Shown here: positions 8,367 through 16,609 of the stretch, piece by piece | Layout: every line of letters starts with the position of its first letter | How positions within the stretch are numbered: position 1 is the stretch's first letter | Source of the DNA: Lawsonella clevelandensis | Lineage (GTDB): Bacteria > Actinomycetota > Actinomycetes > Mycobacteriales > Mycobacteriaceae | Length of the DNA: 64,000 bases | NCBI RefSeq assembly: GCF_003241315.1 | Contig: NZ_QFOZ01000001.1 | Location: forward strand, 124,001-188,000 | Direction of reading: 5' to 3' | Notes under the pieces: model-generated | Told to the model about the DNA's origin: nothing | Databases searched by the model: none | What the model saw: the letters and a program-made list of their open reading frames with translations, nothing else | Made by a program: the position numbers and the translations under genes

Positions 8367-9823
8367 TCCTGCGAGAGAGTGTTCTCCACTGGATGTTGTT
8401 TGCGCCATGCACGATTGATAGAACCTAGAATCACCAGAACAATGACAATAATGATGGTGGCAAAGAGTTGGTTACGGGTTGTTTCGTCCGTAAACATCAA
8501 TACAGTAAGCCCTGCCATCAGTACGAGGGCAACCCACGTTAGGTAGGGGTAGCCCCACATTTTTACTGGTAGATCTCCTTCTTTTTCAAAAACTGGACGC
8601 AATTTAAGCTCGGAAAGAGCAATAGAAGCCCAGACAACCAGCAGGGCAGCCCCCGCTGAATTGAGGAGGAAGACAAGCAGTCCCGGAAGATTTAGGTAGT
8701 TCAGCGCAACTGAGACAAACCCGAAAAAGACGCTGACCAGTAGCGAGTTAAGAGGTACTCCAGTACGGGAGATTTTAGTAAGTACTTGAGGTCCATGGCC
8801 ACGTTTAGCCAGCGAGAACATCATTCGGGAGGTGGCATAAATCTGGGCATTAAATGCGCTCAGCAGGGAGAGCACAATAATGACTTCCATGAACGTGACA
8901 ACGCCAGGTATGTGCGCTTTCTCTAGTACTGCCGTGAAGGGGCTTTCAGACGCGTTTTTCGCTCCCTGTAATTGATCCCAGGGAAGGAGGAACGTAATAA
9001 CGACAACAGACCCTAAATAGAATACGGCAATGCGGAAGATGACCGAGCGAACCGATTTTGCGATGGAGAGGCTGGGATTATCACATTCGGCTGCTGCAAT
9101 AGTGACAATCTCGATACCACCAAAAGCAAAAGCGACGGATAAAAGACCGGCCGCCACGCCACTCCAACCCTTGGGCATAAAGCCACCGTGGCCAAGAAAA
9201 TTGGTGAATCCCACTGGTTCAGTACCGGGCAGAATACCGAAAATAAGAAGGATGCCAACAATAAGAAAGAGCACGATGACGGTAACTTTGATGGCGGCAA
9301 ACCAGAACTCGAACTCTCCGAAACCGCCAACTTGGGCAAGATTAATAATGGTAAAGAAGATCATGCAGACCAGTGCAGGAATCCATGAGGGGCAATGGAA
9401 CCATTGGCCCATAATACCGGCGGCGCCTGTCATCTCTGCGCCCAAGACCATAATGAGCATAAACCAGTAGAGCCACCCCGTCACGAATCCACCAGTGCGC
9501 CCGTAGGCCATCTCTACATAGGTGGAGAAAGAACCACTGGAGGGGCGGGCAGCGCTGAGCTCGCCAAGCATCTGCATGATGAGAACAGCAATAATTCCAG
9601 CAACAATATAGGAGATAAGGATAGCTGGTCCTGCAGCGTGAATACCTTGTCCAGTTCCTAGGAAAAGACCTGCACCAATAGCGGATCCCAGCCCCATCAT
9701 GGTGAGGTGACGGACTTGTAAACCTTTTCGTAAGGCTGGCTTCTCGTCAGAGGAAGATACGCTTTCAGACAGATTATTGGATGCGTTGGAATTATGAGGA
9801 GTTGTCGGTGTGGACTTAGCCAT
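8363..9823 (-). CDS. Amino acid permease (APC superfamily, AAT type)
   Basis: Integral membrane transporter of 486 residues with about 12 hydrophobic helices after a polar Ser/Asn/Thr-rich N-terminus of roughly 35 residues. The first helix carries GLGSAIGAGLFLGTGQGI, the amino-acid/polyamine/organocation signature, and helix 2-3 has the MLGELSAARPSSGSFSTY segment typical of the AroP/CycA/GabP/AnsP group. It imports an amino acid by proton symport; which one cannot be told from sequence. It sits between dapC and dapD but on the opposite strand to dapC, and stops 18 bases after the dapD stop side, so it may be the distal gene of a dapD-permease transcript. Confidence 0.85.
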   Translation of the reverse strand: MAKSTPTTPHNSNASNNLSESVSSSDEKPALRKGLQVRHLTMMGLGSAIGAGLFLGTGQGIHAAGPAILISYIVAGIIAVLIMQMLGELSAARPSSGSFSTYVEMAYGRTGGFVTGWLYWFMLIMVLGAEMTGAAGIMGQWFHCPSWIPALVCMIFFTIINLAQVGGFGEFEFWFAAIKVTVIVLFLIVGILLIFGILPGTEPVGFTNFLGHGGFMPKGWSGVAAGLLSVAFAFGGIEIVTIAAAECDNPSLSIAKSVRSVIFRIAVFYLGSVVVITFLLPWDQLQGAKNASESPFTAVLEKAHIPGVVTFMEVIIVLSLLSAFNAQIYATSRMMFSLAKRGHGPQVLTKISRTGVPLNSLLVSVFFGFVSVALNYLNLPGLLVFLLNSAGAALLVVWASIALSELKLRPVFEKEGDLPVKMWGYPYLTWVALVLMAGLTVLMFTDETTRNQLFATIIIVIVLVILGSINRAWRKQHPVENTLSQD

Positions 9824-9840
9824 ACGACCTTCTTTAGAAA

Positions 9841-10806
9841 TTAATTGTTATGGAGACTATCGTTCAGTTCAATTCCCACTTTGCCATACTTGACGGCTTC
9901 AACTACACCCGTCAAGGAATTACGGCGGAAGAGAACATTGTCTCGACCTGCTAGGTCTAAGGCTTTTACCTCGGTGGGATCGCCATCGAGATAGTTCATG
10001 ATTTTGGAGCCGGCAGTAATGTAAAGGCCTGCTTCTACAACACAATCGTTTCCCAGGGGGATTCCAAGGCCAGAGTTAGCCCCCAGGAGACAGCGTTCAC
10101 CTATGGTGATGTGCTGTGTACCGCCGCCGGAGAGTGTGCCCATAATGCTGGCACCGCCACCAATATCAGAGCCATCTCCTACTATAACGCCTTGAGAGAT
10201 ACGCCCTTCCACCATAGAGACACCGAGAGTGCCCGCATTAAAGTTCACAAAACCTTCATGCATGACGGTGGTGCCCTCCGAGAGGTACGCACCGAGCCTG
10301 ACACGATCGGCATCACTGATGCGTACCCCAGAGGGGATGACGTAATCGACCATGCGGGGGAAACGGTCGATGCCGTAGACAATAACAGGTCCACGCTGTA
10401 CCAGTTTGAGACGTGTGGCAGCGAAGGTTTCTACAGAGCAGGGGCCAAAATTGGTCCATACGACGTTCTGTAACACTCGATAGAGAGTTGACAGGTTAAT
10501 CGTATTGGGTTTTACCAAGCGATAGGAGAGGAGGTGGAGCCGTAAGTAAGCGTCGTATGCGTCAACGGGGGGAGTATCAAGATCTGCGATTACTGTTTCT
10601 ACAGCTATACGCTCGACATCGCGGGCAGCGTCGTAGCCGAGCAAATTTTCCCAACTGGAATTGAGATCATCAGGGGTGAGCTTGTGAGTGTAGCTTTCAC
10701 CACCTGTGGTTTCTTGTAAAACTGGGTCTATGTACCAGGTGTCTAGAATTTTGCCATCGCTGGTGACAGTCGCGATTCCGCGCGCAAATGCTCCGTATGT
10801 CGTCAT
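9841..10806 (-). CDS. dapD: Tetrahydrodipicolinate N-succinyltransferase (actinobacterial type)
   Basis: Enzyme of 321 residues using succinyl-CoA to succinylate tetrahydrodipicolinate, the committed step of the succinylase lysine/DAP branch. The C-terminal half is a left-handed beta-helix with hexapeptide repeats, seen around GVSMVEGRISQGVIVGDG and GGGASIMGTLSGGG; the N-terminal half matches the actinobacterial DapD subfamily rather than the shorter proteobacterial one. Start is ATG at 10806-10804. It is divergent from dapE across 126 bases that contain a CRP/GlxR-like palindrome. Because the enzyme needs succinyl-CoA, the apparent loss of kgd in this window raises the question of where succinyl-CoA comes from. 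Confidence 0.94.
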   Translation of the reverse strand: MTTYGAFARGIATVTSDGKILDTWYIDPVLQETTGGESYTHKLTPDDLNSSWENLLGYDAARDVERIAVETVIADLDTPPVDAYDAYLRLHLLSYRLVKPNTINLSTLYRVLQNVVWTNFGPCSVETFAATRLKLVQRGPVIVYGIDRFPRMVDYVIPSGVRISDADRVRLGAYLSEGTTVMHEGFVNFNAGTLGVSMVEGRISQGVIVGDGSDIGGGASIMGTLSGGGTQHITIGERCLLGANSGLGIPLGNDCVVEAGLYITAGSKIMNYLDGDPTEVKALDLAGRDNVLFRRNSLTGVVEAVKYGKVGIELNDSLHNN

Positions 10807-10832
10807 AAAATCAGCCTACTGTACAGGTGATA

Positions 10833-10848
10833 TGTGTGCTAGTTCACA
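10833..10848. promoter_or_regulatory. Candidate CRP/GlxR cAMP-receptor binding site
   Basis: TGTGTGCTAGTTCACA matches the CRP/GlxR consensus TGTGA-N6-TCACA at nine of ten fixed positions. It lies 27 bases upstream of the dapD start codon and 85 bases upstream of dapE, in a divergent promoter region. The window also encodes an adenylate cyclase. One-site matches can arise by chance. Confidence 0.4.
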
Positions 10849-10932
10849 TACTATTGTGTCGTTAACGACAAAGTGAATAATGGTAAGACTCTCCATAAAC
10901 AGTCTTGTCCACCGTAAACTGTGGGGGTGAGA

Positions 10933-12126
10933 ATGAAAATTCCTATGATACTTGACCCCCGCCGTGATCCCATCTCCTTAACCCAGGACTTTGTGGATAT
11001 TCCCTCCGTTTCGCAGGAGGAAACTGCTATCGCTGATGCGGTAGAGCGCGGGCTTCGGGAAATAGCCCAAGTAGATCACCCAACTATCACGGTAGAACGG
11101 CACGGCAATCGTCTAGTGGCGCGGACTCACCGTGGACTACCAAGTCGTGTTGTTCTCGCGGGCCATCTTGACACTGTTCCCATTGCCAATAATGTACCTA
11201 GCTATCGTGGGCCGGGAGAGCAGGGAACAGATTGTATTCATGGTTGTGGCAGCGTGGATATGAAGTCTGGGGATGCAGTCTTTTATCACCTGTTCTATAC
11301 TCTTGCCGACGATCCGCAGCTGCAGCATGATATGACCCTCGTCTACTATGACTGCGAGGAAATTACAGGGTCTTTTAATGGTCTGGGAGCTTTGCAACGC
11401 GAGTATCCAGAACTATTACAGGGTGATCTGGCCATACTGGGTGAACCTTCTGGCGGCTGGATTGAAGCAGGCTGTCAGGGAACAATGCGTATGCGTATTG
11501 AAAGCCATGGTTTGCGTGCACATTCAGCCCGTGCATGGATGGGAGACAACGCCATTCATGCGCTAAGTCCAGTTCTCGCTAAACTCGCTCGCCATGAAGC
11601 TCGTGACGTTAACATTGACGGCTGTCTTTACCGTGAGGGACTTAACGCTGTGCGAATGTCTGGAGGAGTAGCCGGGAACGTCATTCCAGATGAAGCATGG
11701 GTGGAAATAAACTTTCGGTTTGCCCCCGATCGTTCAGAAGCAGAGGCCCTATCCTACGTGTGCACCACCTTGGGGCTGAGCCTAGAAGGCGTCACAGAAA
11801 CGTCGGAAGGTACTCGTCAGGACACTATTGTCAATGGTCTGACGTGGGAAATTCTCGATATGTCTGCAAGTGCCATGCCCGGTCTCTCCGCCCCGGCAGC
11901 AATTCCACTCGTTGCCGCGGCTGGGGGAAAAGTACGAGCTAAATATGGATGGACTGATGTTTCACGTTTTGCGGCAATGGGAATGCCAGCTGTGAATCTG
12001 GGACCGGGGGACCCGTCTCTTGCCCACAAGCGGGATGAACATTGTCCAGTGGAGCATATCGCTGGTGTCACGGAGATTGTGCGCACCTATTTGACCACTC
12101 CTTCAGAGTATGTAAAGAAAGATTAA
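10933..12126 (+). CDS. dapE: Succinyl-diaminopimelate desuccinylase
   Basis: M20-family zinc hydrolase of 397 residues that releases LL-diaminopimelate from its N-succinyl derivative. Zinc-site motifs are AGHLDTVP (His ligand, following Asp), GCGSVDMKSGDA (bridging Asp), DCEEITG (catalytic Glu and Glu ligand), LGEPSGG and a C-terminal HKRDEHC (His ligand). I chose ATG at 10933 because GGGGG lies five bases upstream; GTG at 10921 would add four residues. The next gene begins 2 bases after the stop, so the two are coupled. With dapC and dapD it gives three steps of one pathway within 5 kb. Confidence 0.93.
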   Translation: MKIPMILDPRRDPISLTQDFVDIPSVSQEETAIADAVERGLREIAQVDHPTITVERHGNRLVARTHRGLPSRVVLAGHLDTVPIANNVPSYRGPGEQGTDCIHGCGSVDMKSGDAVFYHLFYTLADDPQLQHDMTLVYYDCEEITGSFNGLGALQREYPELLQGDLAILGEPSGGWIEAGCQGTMRMRIESHGLRAHSARAWMGDNAIHALSPVLAKLARHEARDVNIDGCLYREGLNAVRMSGGVAGNVIPDEAWVEINFRFAPDRSEAEALSYVCTTLGLSLEGVTETSEGTRQDTIVNGLTWEILDMSASAMPGLSAPAAIPLVAAAGGKVRAKYGWTDVSRFAAMGMPAVNLGPGDPSLAHKRDEHCPVEHIAGVTEIVRTYLTTPSEYVKKD

Positions 12127-12128
12127 TT

Positions 12129-12965
12129 GTGAAAAGTACGAATACTAACCCCAATGCCATGTATCAATCTGCTGCGTCCTATATGAGGGGACCAGTAGTA
12201 CGACGTCGTGCACAAGTGCGGCGCGGTGGTTCCACCACTGATTCTCGTCTTCTCCAGCCACAGCCAGATACCGGGTGGTTGCACACTGATCCGTGGCGAG
12301 TAATGCGCATCCAGTCCGAATTTATTGATGGATTCGGTGCACTAGCGGAAATGCCGCCAGCAGTAAGTGTTTTTGGATCTGCCCGTACAGAAACAGATAA
12401 CAAGTGGTATCACGCGGCATACGAAGTTGCTGAAGAACTCAGTAAAGCAGGATATGCGGTTGTTACAGGGGGCGGCCCGGGAGAGATGGAAGCCGCGAAT
12501 AAAGGGGCAGTTGACGCTAAAGGCTTTTCTGTTGGCTTAGGTATTGAATTGCCATTTGAGCAAAAGATCAACAAGTGGGTTGATCTGGGAATGAACTTCC
12601 GCTACTTCTTCGTCCGCAAGACAATGTTTGTGAAATACTCGCAGGCATTTGTCTGTATGCCAGGTGGTTTCGGTACGTTAGATGAGCTTTTTGAGGCTTT
12701 GACGCTAGTACAGACGAAGAAAATTTCTCGATTCCCCATTGTCTTGTTTGGCAGTGAATTCTGGGGTCCGCTAATGGACTGGATTACTACCACGTTGCTT
12801 GATGAGGGAATGATCTCGCCTGAAGATATCAAGCTTTTGTATGTAACGGACTCTGCGCAAGACGCGGTTCGTCACATCATTAAAATTCATCAACATCAAG
12901 TTGATAGTTTTACTGATGCATTGGATGACGACGATGAAACACTCGAAGCGGATGAGGAGGAATAG
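12129..12965 (+). CDS. LOG family (TIGR00730) nucleoside 5'-monophosphate phosphoribohydrolase
   Basis: Soluble protein of 278 residues. The LOG/lysine-decarboxylase-like core is clear: GGGPGEMEAANKGA and PGGFGTLDELFE are the conserved nucleotide-binding and catalytic motifs, preceded by VSVFGSART. LOG enzymes cleave the N-glycosidic bond of (cytokinin) riboside 5'-monophosphates; the M. tuberculosis homologue is recalled as Rv1205, near dapE as here. The first approximately 65 residues are basic and variable (MRGPVVRRRAQVRRGG) and the last 15 are very acidic. Start is taken as GTG at 12129, two bases after the dapE stop; a later ATG at 12159 is possible. True substrate is not known from sequence. 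Confidence 0.85.
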   Translation: MKSTNTNPNAMYQSAASYMRGPVVRRRAQVRRGGSTTDSRLLQPQPDTGWLHTDPWRVMRIQSEFIDGFGALAEMPPAVSVFGSARTETDNKWYHAAYEVAEELSKAGYAVVTGGGPGEMEAANKGAVDAKGFSVGLGIELPFEQKINKWVDLGMNFRYFFVRKTMFVKYSQAFVCMPGGFGTLDELFEALTLVQTKKISRFPIVLFGSEFWGPLMDWITTTLLDEGMISPEDIKLLYVTDSAQDAVRHIIKIHQHQVDSFTDALDDDDETLEADEEE

Positions 12966-13011
12966 TCGGTACTGTTGGTAAACAGGTGCTGAAAAACTCA
13001 AGGAGAATGCT

Positions 13012-13311
13012 ATGAGTGCAGGTGCATGGGTAGCTATTTGTATTGCTGCTGGTGTAGTGGGTGCTATTGTCACTTTCCTGCTAACGACATGGAGTTTTCT
13101 TCCGCAGGAGAGAAAACTTTCAGAGACTACTCCAACAGTAGAAACGTTTCTTCCCGCTCACGATATACGGTCGGCGGATATTAATAATCTTCGTTTTCAT
13201 TCTGAAAAACGTGGATATGATCGTCGAGAAGTTGATTGGGCACTAGCTCAAATTGCGAGTGATCTTTCCCGCCGTGAAAACTGCAATACACCCTCTGACA
13301 AGCACGAATAG
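13012..13311 (+). CDS. Small membrane protein with DivIVA-like domain
   Basis: Protein of 99 residues. Residues 7-25 form one hydrophobic helix (AICIAAGVVGAIVTFLLT), and residues 53-88 match the short DivIVA-domain motif found in actinobacterial proteins, FHSEKRGYDRREVDWALAQI. Similar small proteins occur beside the LOG-family gene in mycobacteria and corynebacteria (recalled as Rv1209). The role is unknown; a membrane-tethered cell-envelope or division function is a guess from the domain. ATG at 13012 has AAGGAG about 6 bases upstream, and it is 46 bases from the previous stop. Confidence 0.75.
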   Translation: MSAGAWVAICIAAGVVGAIVTFLLTTWSFLPQERKLSETTPTVETFLPAHDIRSADINNLRFHSEKRGYDRREVDWALAQIASDLSRRENCNTPSDKHE

Positions 13312-13390
13312 TTCAATATCATTGGCATTTTATTCCAAAATGAGAGACAATGGACGTCGAGCATATTTCAAAAATAGGAGGAAGCACAGC

Positions 13391-13558
13391 ATGGCGGCAA
13401 TGAAACCACGCACTGGCGATGGGCCAATGGAAGCTGTCAAAGAAGGCCGTATGGTTATCATGCGAGTCCCCCTGCAGGGAGGTGGCCGTCTTGTTGTCGA
13501 GCTGACTCCTGACGAAGCAGTTGAACTTGGCCAGGAGCTGGCCAAGATTGAGGCTTAA
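13391..13558 (+). CDS. DUF3117 conserved actinobacterial protein
   Basis: Protein of 55 residues beginning MAAMKPRTGDGPMEAVKEGR, a strongly conserved actinobacterial family (DUF3117, recalled as Rv1211) of unknown function. The start at 13391 is fixed by the conserved N-terminus and by AGGAGGA about 7 bases upstream; upstream in-frame codons do not look coding. A strong hairpin follows the stop, so it probably ends a transcript. Confidence 0.93.
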   Translation: MAAMKPRTGDGPMEAVKEGRMVIMRVPLQGGGRLVVELTPDEAVELGQELAKIEA

Positions 13559-13572
13559 TACAGTTTTTCTCT

Positions 13573-13600
13573 AATGTCCGTCGGGAAACCGGCGGACATT
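13573..13600 (+). terminator. Hairpin terminator after DUF3117 gene
   Basis: AATGTCCG pairs with CGGACATT and the stem continues inward to about 12 pairs closed by a GAAA loop. It begins 14 bases after the stop codon and ends 22 bases before the next start. The following bases ATTATTGTT are only partly T-rich, so it may be an imperfect intrinsic terminator. Confidence 0.7.
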
Positions 13601-13622
13601 ATTGTTGTGTGGGGTAAAAAGT

Positions 13623-14489
13623 ATGCTGGATGATGTTGTCGCGTATTTAGCTGATCCACGTACAGGAGAATCATTACAGTGGTGCGGAAATGACAAACGA
13701 GTACTGACGACAGAGTCGGGACGCCACTACGATGTAGCCCGTCAAGGATATGTCACACTTTTTGGAGCAGGTCGTGCTTTTCCTGGCGATAATGCGCACA
13801 TGGTGATGAATCGAGATACTTTTCTCGCCAGCGGTCTCTATGCTCCTCTAGCGCGCCGTATAGCAGCCCATGGGGCACAAATGACTATGAGTAGTGATCA
13901 ACACACTCCTGTCATTGTTGATATGGGTGCTGGAACTGGCTATTACACCCATGAGCTACAACGTGCAGTGAGTTCAGAAACACGCATTATTGCTGCAGAT
14001 ATTTCTGTGCCAGCGGCGAAGCGTCTTGCAAAGTTAGATGGTCATGTAGGCGCTATTGTTGCCGACGTGTGGCAGCGGTGGCCCATTAAGGATGCTTGCG
14101 CAGACCTCGTTATGCATGTTTTTGCTCCGCGCAACCCCGCGGAGGCAGCTCGTGTATTGCGTCCGGGAGGAGGCGTGCTTGTTGTGGCACCATCTCAACG
14201 CCATCTGCAAGAACTAGTGGCAGCAGGTATTGCGGTACACGTGGATAGTCAGAAAGCAGACCGTTTACGCCAAGGATTTATAGAGTATTTTGACGAGGTT
14301 GACTGCGATTTGTGTGAGTGGACAATTACGCCTACCCGCTCCCAAATTGAACAGATCATTACGATGGGACCATCGAGCTATCACAGTGATACAGAAAAAG
14401 TATCTGCGGCCGCAGCAGAATTAGCCGCTGTGCACCAACAAATAACGTGCTCTGTGGAAATACGGCAATACAAGCGTAAAGATAGCTAA
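13623..14489 (+). CDS. RlmA-like 23S rRNA (guanine-N1) methyltransferase
   Basis: SAM-dependent methyltransferase of 288 residues. The segment HYDVARQGYVTLF and the following GDNAHMVMNRDTFL are typical of RlmA(I/II), which methylates G745 or G748 of 23S rRNA, and DMGAGTGYY is the SAM-binding glycine motif. RlmA proteins normally start with a four-ligand zinc finger; here the expected first Cys pair is absent (the N-terminus reads LADPRTGESLQWCG), so the zinc site appears degenerate. Start ATG at 13623 has GGGG upstream. It is a single gene between a terminator and a convergent O-methyltransferase gene. The rRNA target is inferred from family only. Confidence 0.75.
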   Translation: MLDDVVAYLADPRTGESLQWCGNDKRVLTTESGRHYDVARQGYVTLFGAGRAFPGDNAHMVMNRDTFLASGLYAPLARRIAAHGAQMTMSSDQHTPVIVDMGAGTGYYTHELQRAVSSETRIIAADISVPAAKRLAKLDGHVGAIVADVWQRWPIKDACADLVMHVFAPRNPAEAARVLRPGGGVLVVAPSQRHLQELVAAGIAVHVDSQKADRLRQGFIEYFDEVDCDLCEWTITPTRSQIEQIITMGPSSYHSDTEKVSAAAAELAAVHQQITCSVEIRQYKRKDS

Positions 14490-14514
14490 CGTAAAGACAT
14501 CTGGATGGACATTA

Positions 14515-15156
14515 TTACACGCGGCGTGCGATGGTCATTCCTTCATCGAGAGGCAGACGAAAAACCTCAAAATCGTCAGTTTCTGCTAGCATACCGGCTA
14601 GGGTAGTGGCGGCGATGGCTTTATTATCATCGTCGTTTGTTGCTTCTGCCGGATCTGTTTCTTCCAGGAAGTGACCATTAGCGAGGGAATTCGGCAGAAT
14701 AAGAATTCCTCCCGTGTGGAGAAGGCGGGCTGAGGTCTCCACAAAAATTCCCAATTGATCAGCGACGTCCTCAACGTAGACAAGGTCGTAGGCGTCGTCA
14801 GCCAATCGGCTCATAACGTCTAGTGGCAGACCTGTAATGGGGCGCAGCAGTACTCCCGCCGGTTTTTCAGCGTTGTAGTTTTGGCGGGTATGGTCCACTA
14901 GTTCAGGTTGTGGATTGATGTAGGTGACAACACCACCTTGCTGCATGCCGTGGGCAATGCTGAGTGCTGCCACAGCCCCCGAAGAAGAGACGATTGCAGC
15001 AGTGTGAACTTCCGTTGTAGCGGACAGCATTGTGACGGTTTCTGCCGCAATGGGAGAAAGCGGCGTAAAACCTTTATTGAGGGATTCTTGACGGGCATCG
15101 CTAAGAGCGGGTGTTTCGATAATGCTGGACGTAATGGAATCTACAAGCTCAATCAC
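14515..15156 (-). CDS. Class I SAM-dependent O-methyltransferase family protein
   Basis: Protein of 213 residues resembling the O-methyltransferase recalled as Rv1220c, which is likewise divergent from sigE in mycobacteria. The Rossmann core is recognisable around AAIVSSSGAVAALSIAHGM and the acidic segment DLVYVEDVADQ, though the usual glycine-rich GxGxG loop is replaced by SSSGA. An acidic insert (ATNDDDNKAIA) precedes the C-terminal strands. The substrate is unknown. The start is ATG at 15156. Confidence 0.75.
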   Translation of the reverse strand: MIELVDSITSSIIETPALSDARQESLNKGFTPLSPIAAETVTMLSATTEVHTAAIVSSSGAVAALSIAHGMQQGGVVTYINPQPELVDHTRQNYNAEKPAGVLLRPITGLPLDVMSRLADDAYDLVYVEDVADQLGIFVETSARLLHTGGILILPNSLANGHFLEETDPAEATNDDDNKAIAATTLAGMLAETDDFEVFRLPLDEGMTIARRV

Positions 15157-15283
15157 AAGTGTAGCTTAACGAGGATAATCCGAAGATAGCTGGTAAAACA
15201 CCGAAAGCATGGTAATTTTTACAGATAAATATGGTGTGACGAGGTGTTTTGTAACTCACAGGGAAAACACAGACTAATTCCAG

Positions 15284-15302
15284 TGCCTTTGCAAGGCATT
15301 TT
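15284..15302 (+). terminator. Terminator-like hairpin upstream of sigE
   Basis: TGCCTT-TGC-AAGGCA forms a tight 6-bp stem followed directly by TTTT. It lies about 80 bases upstream of the sigE start in the O-methyltransferase/sigE divergent region. It could attenuate a long sigE leader transcript or end incoming transcription. Short stem, so confidence is modest. Confidence 0.35.
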
Positions 15303-15321
15303 CCGATACTCATGGTGTCTG

Positions 15322-15356
15322 GTTGAGTTCCCGGAAACATTCTTTGGGAATTCAAC
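15322..15356 (+). promoter_or_regulatory. 11-bp inverted repeat in the sigE leader
   Basis: GTTGAGTTCCC (15322-15332) pairs with GGGAATTCAAC (15346-15356) over 11 positions, one of them a G-U pair in RNA, with a 13-base loop. It ends 11 bases before the AAAGGA ribosome binding site of sigE. It could be an operator at the promoter or an RNA hairpin affecting translation. The loop carries GGAAAC, which resembles an ECF -35 element, but no matching -10 is clear. Confidence 0.45.
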
Positions 15357-15380
15357 ACGGTGCATGAAAGGATGACACCA

Positions 15381-16010
15381 ATGATTACGATGCCCAAAGA
15401 AACCACGATACATAGTCGTGCTCAGGCATCGACGGCCACGAATACCCACACACCAGCTGAAATATCCACGTCAGCTGAGACTGTAGAATCTCCGGCGGTA
15501 TCACGCGAAAACTGGGATGAGATTGTTCGGACATACGCAGATTCCGTCTATGGCTTAGCATATCGTCTCAGTGGTAATGCGCAGGATGCAGAAGACCTTA
15601 CACAAGAGACTTTTATTCGAGTGTTCCGCTCGCTTGATCGTTATCGCCCCGGAACCTTTGAAGGCTGGCTGCACCGTATTACGACTAATCTTTTCTTAGA
15701 TCAAGTTCGCCATCGTTCTGTTCTTCGTATGGAGTGTCTCCCTGAGGATACAGAACGTGTCGTGTCTAATTCTGCTGGTCCCGCTGCAGTTGTTGATGAG
15801 AAAGTCCTGCATCCTGATCTACAGCGTGCACTGGATTCGCTCTCTCCTGATTATCGTGTGGCAGTAGTTCTTTGCGATATTGAAGGACATACCTATGAGG
15901 AGATTGCTGATCTACTGGGGGTAAAAATTGGGACAGTTCGTTCCCGCATCCATCGTGGTCGCGCCCAGTTGCGTGCTCAGCTCGGTAATACCAGGCCAGT
16001 TCTCGTATAA
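15381..16010 (+). CDS. sigE: ECF RNA polymerase sigma factor SigE
   Basis: Extracytoplasmic-function sigma factor of 209 residues. Region 2 contains GNAQDAEDLTQETFIRVFRS and region 4 contains the HTH HTYEEIADLLGVKIGTVRSR. Its first 45 residues are Thr/Ser/Ala-rich and not conserved. I use ATG at 15381 because AAAGGA is 8 bases upstream; ATG 15372 and GTG 15360 are alternatives. The order O-methyltransferase-sigE-rseA-tatB matches mycobacteria (recalled Rv1220c-Rv1224), where SigE controls envelope and heat stress and RseA is its anti-sigma factor. The protease gene htrA, usually between rseA and tatB, is absent. Confidence 0.93.
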   Translation: MITMPKETTIHSRAQASTATNTHTPAEISTSAETVESPAVSRENWDEIVRTYADSVYGLAYRLSGNAQDAEDLTQETFIRVFRSLDRYRPGTFEGWLHRITTNLFLDQVRHRSVLRMECLPEDTERVVSNSAGPAAVVDEKVLHPDLQRALDSLSPDYRVAVVLCDIEGHTYEEIADLLGVKIGTVRSRIHRGRAQLRAQLGNTRPVLV

Positions 16011-16129
16011 TTCTTCATCTTTTCTTTCACCTGCTCTGGTAGTGTGCCATAAGCTCCGTATACTCGACTGTAGAGAGAGTTTTCTAGTTCTCTAGAGATT
16101 TTTTGGGGCGTGTAGGCGAAAGGTGGAGC

Positions 16130-16591
16130 ATGGGCCATAAAACAGTGCCGTTTAGGTCCACAGAGCATCTTTCAGAAGAAGCCATCAGTGTGTATGTCGA
16201 TGGCGTTATGCCTAATTACGTGCGTATGCGGGCGGAACAGCATCTCCGGCAGTGCCCGGAATGCCGGGCACTGGTTGAACAACAAAGACAAGCACGTGCA
16301 CGTCTTCAACAGGCGAATAAACCTCTCAGTACTCCACACTCACTAGTTCGCAAGCTCCATGCTATTCCTGCAAACGATGAGGTCTTGCGTAAAATAGCAA
16401 CTAGTGAGGGGTATGCCGCGGCTACGCACTATGCAGAAGATAACAATATGGTAAGTTCATTGCACACTATCGCCCAGAAAGAAGAGATACGTGAAGGATG
16501 GCGCGCAGTGGGAGCACATATCCGGATGCGCGTTCGCCATTTCACGCAAGGGATTTCACTGAAGTGGCAGAGCGGTTTTAGAAGCGAATAA
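16130..16591 (+). CDS. rseA: Zinc-associated anti-sigma factor RseA
   Basis: Protein of 153 residues predicted to bind and hold SigE. The zinc-associated anti-sigma motif is present as His38, Cys42 and Cys45 in HLRQCPEC, preceded by the conserved HLSEEAISVYVDG. No transmembrane helix is visible, as recalled for mycobacterial RseA, so it is probably a redox- or phosphorylation-responsive cytoplasmic regulator. Start ATG at 16130 has AAAGG about 7 bases upstream. It follows sigE by 119 bases and precedes tatB by 18, suggesting co-transcription with tatB. Confidence 0.88.
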   Translation: MGHKTVPFRSTEHLSEEAISVYVDGVMPNYVRMRAEQHLRQCPECRALVEQQRQARARLQQANKPLSTPHSLVRKLHAIPANDEVLRKIATSEGYAAATHYAEDNNMVSSLHTIAQKEEIREGWRAVGAHIRMRVRHFTQGISLKWQSGFRSE

Positions 16592-16609
16592 GAGTGGTGA
16601 AAGAGAATT

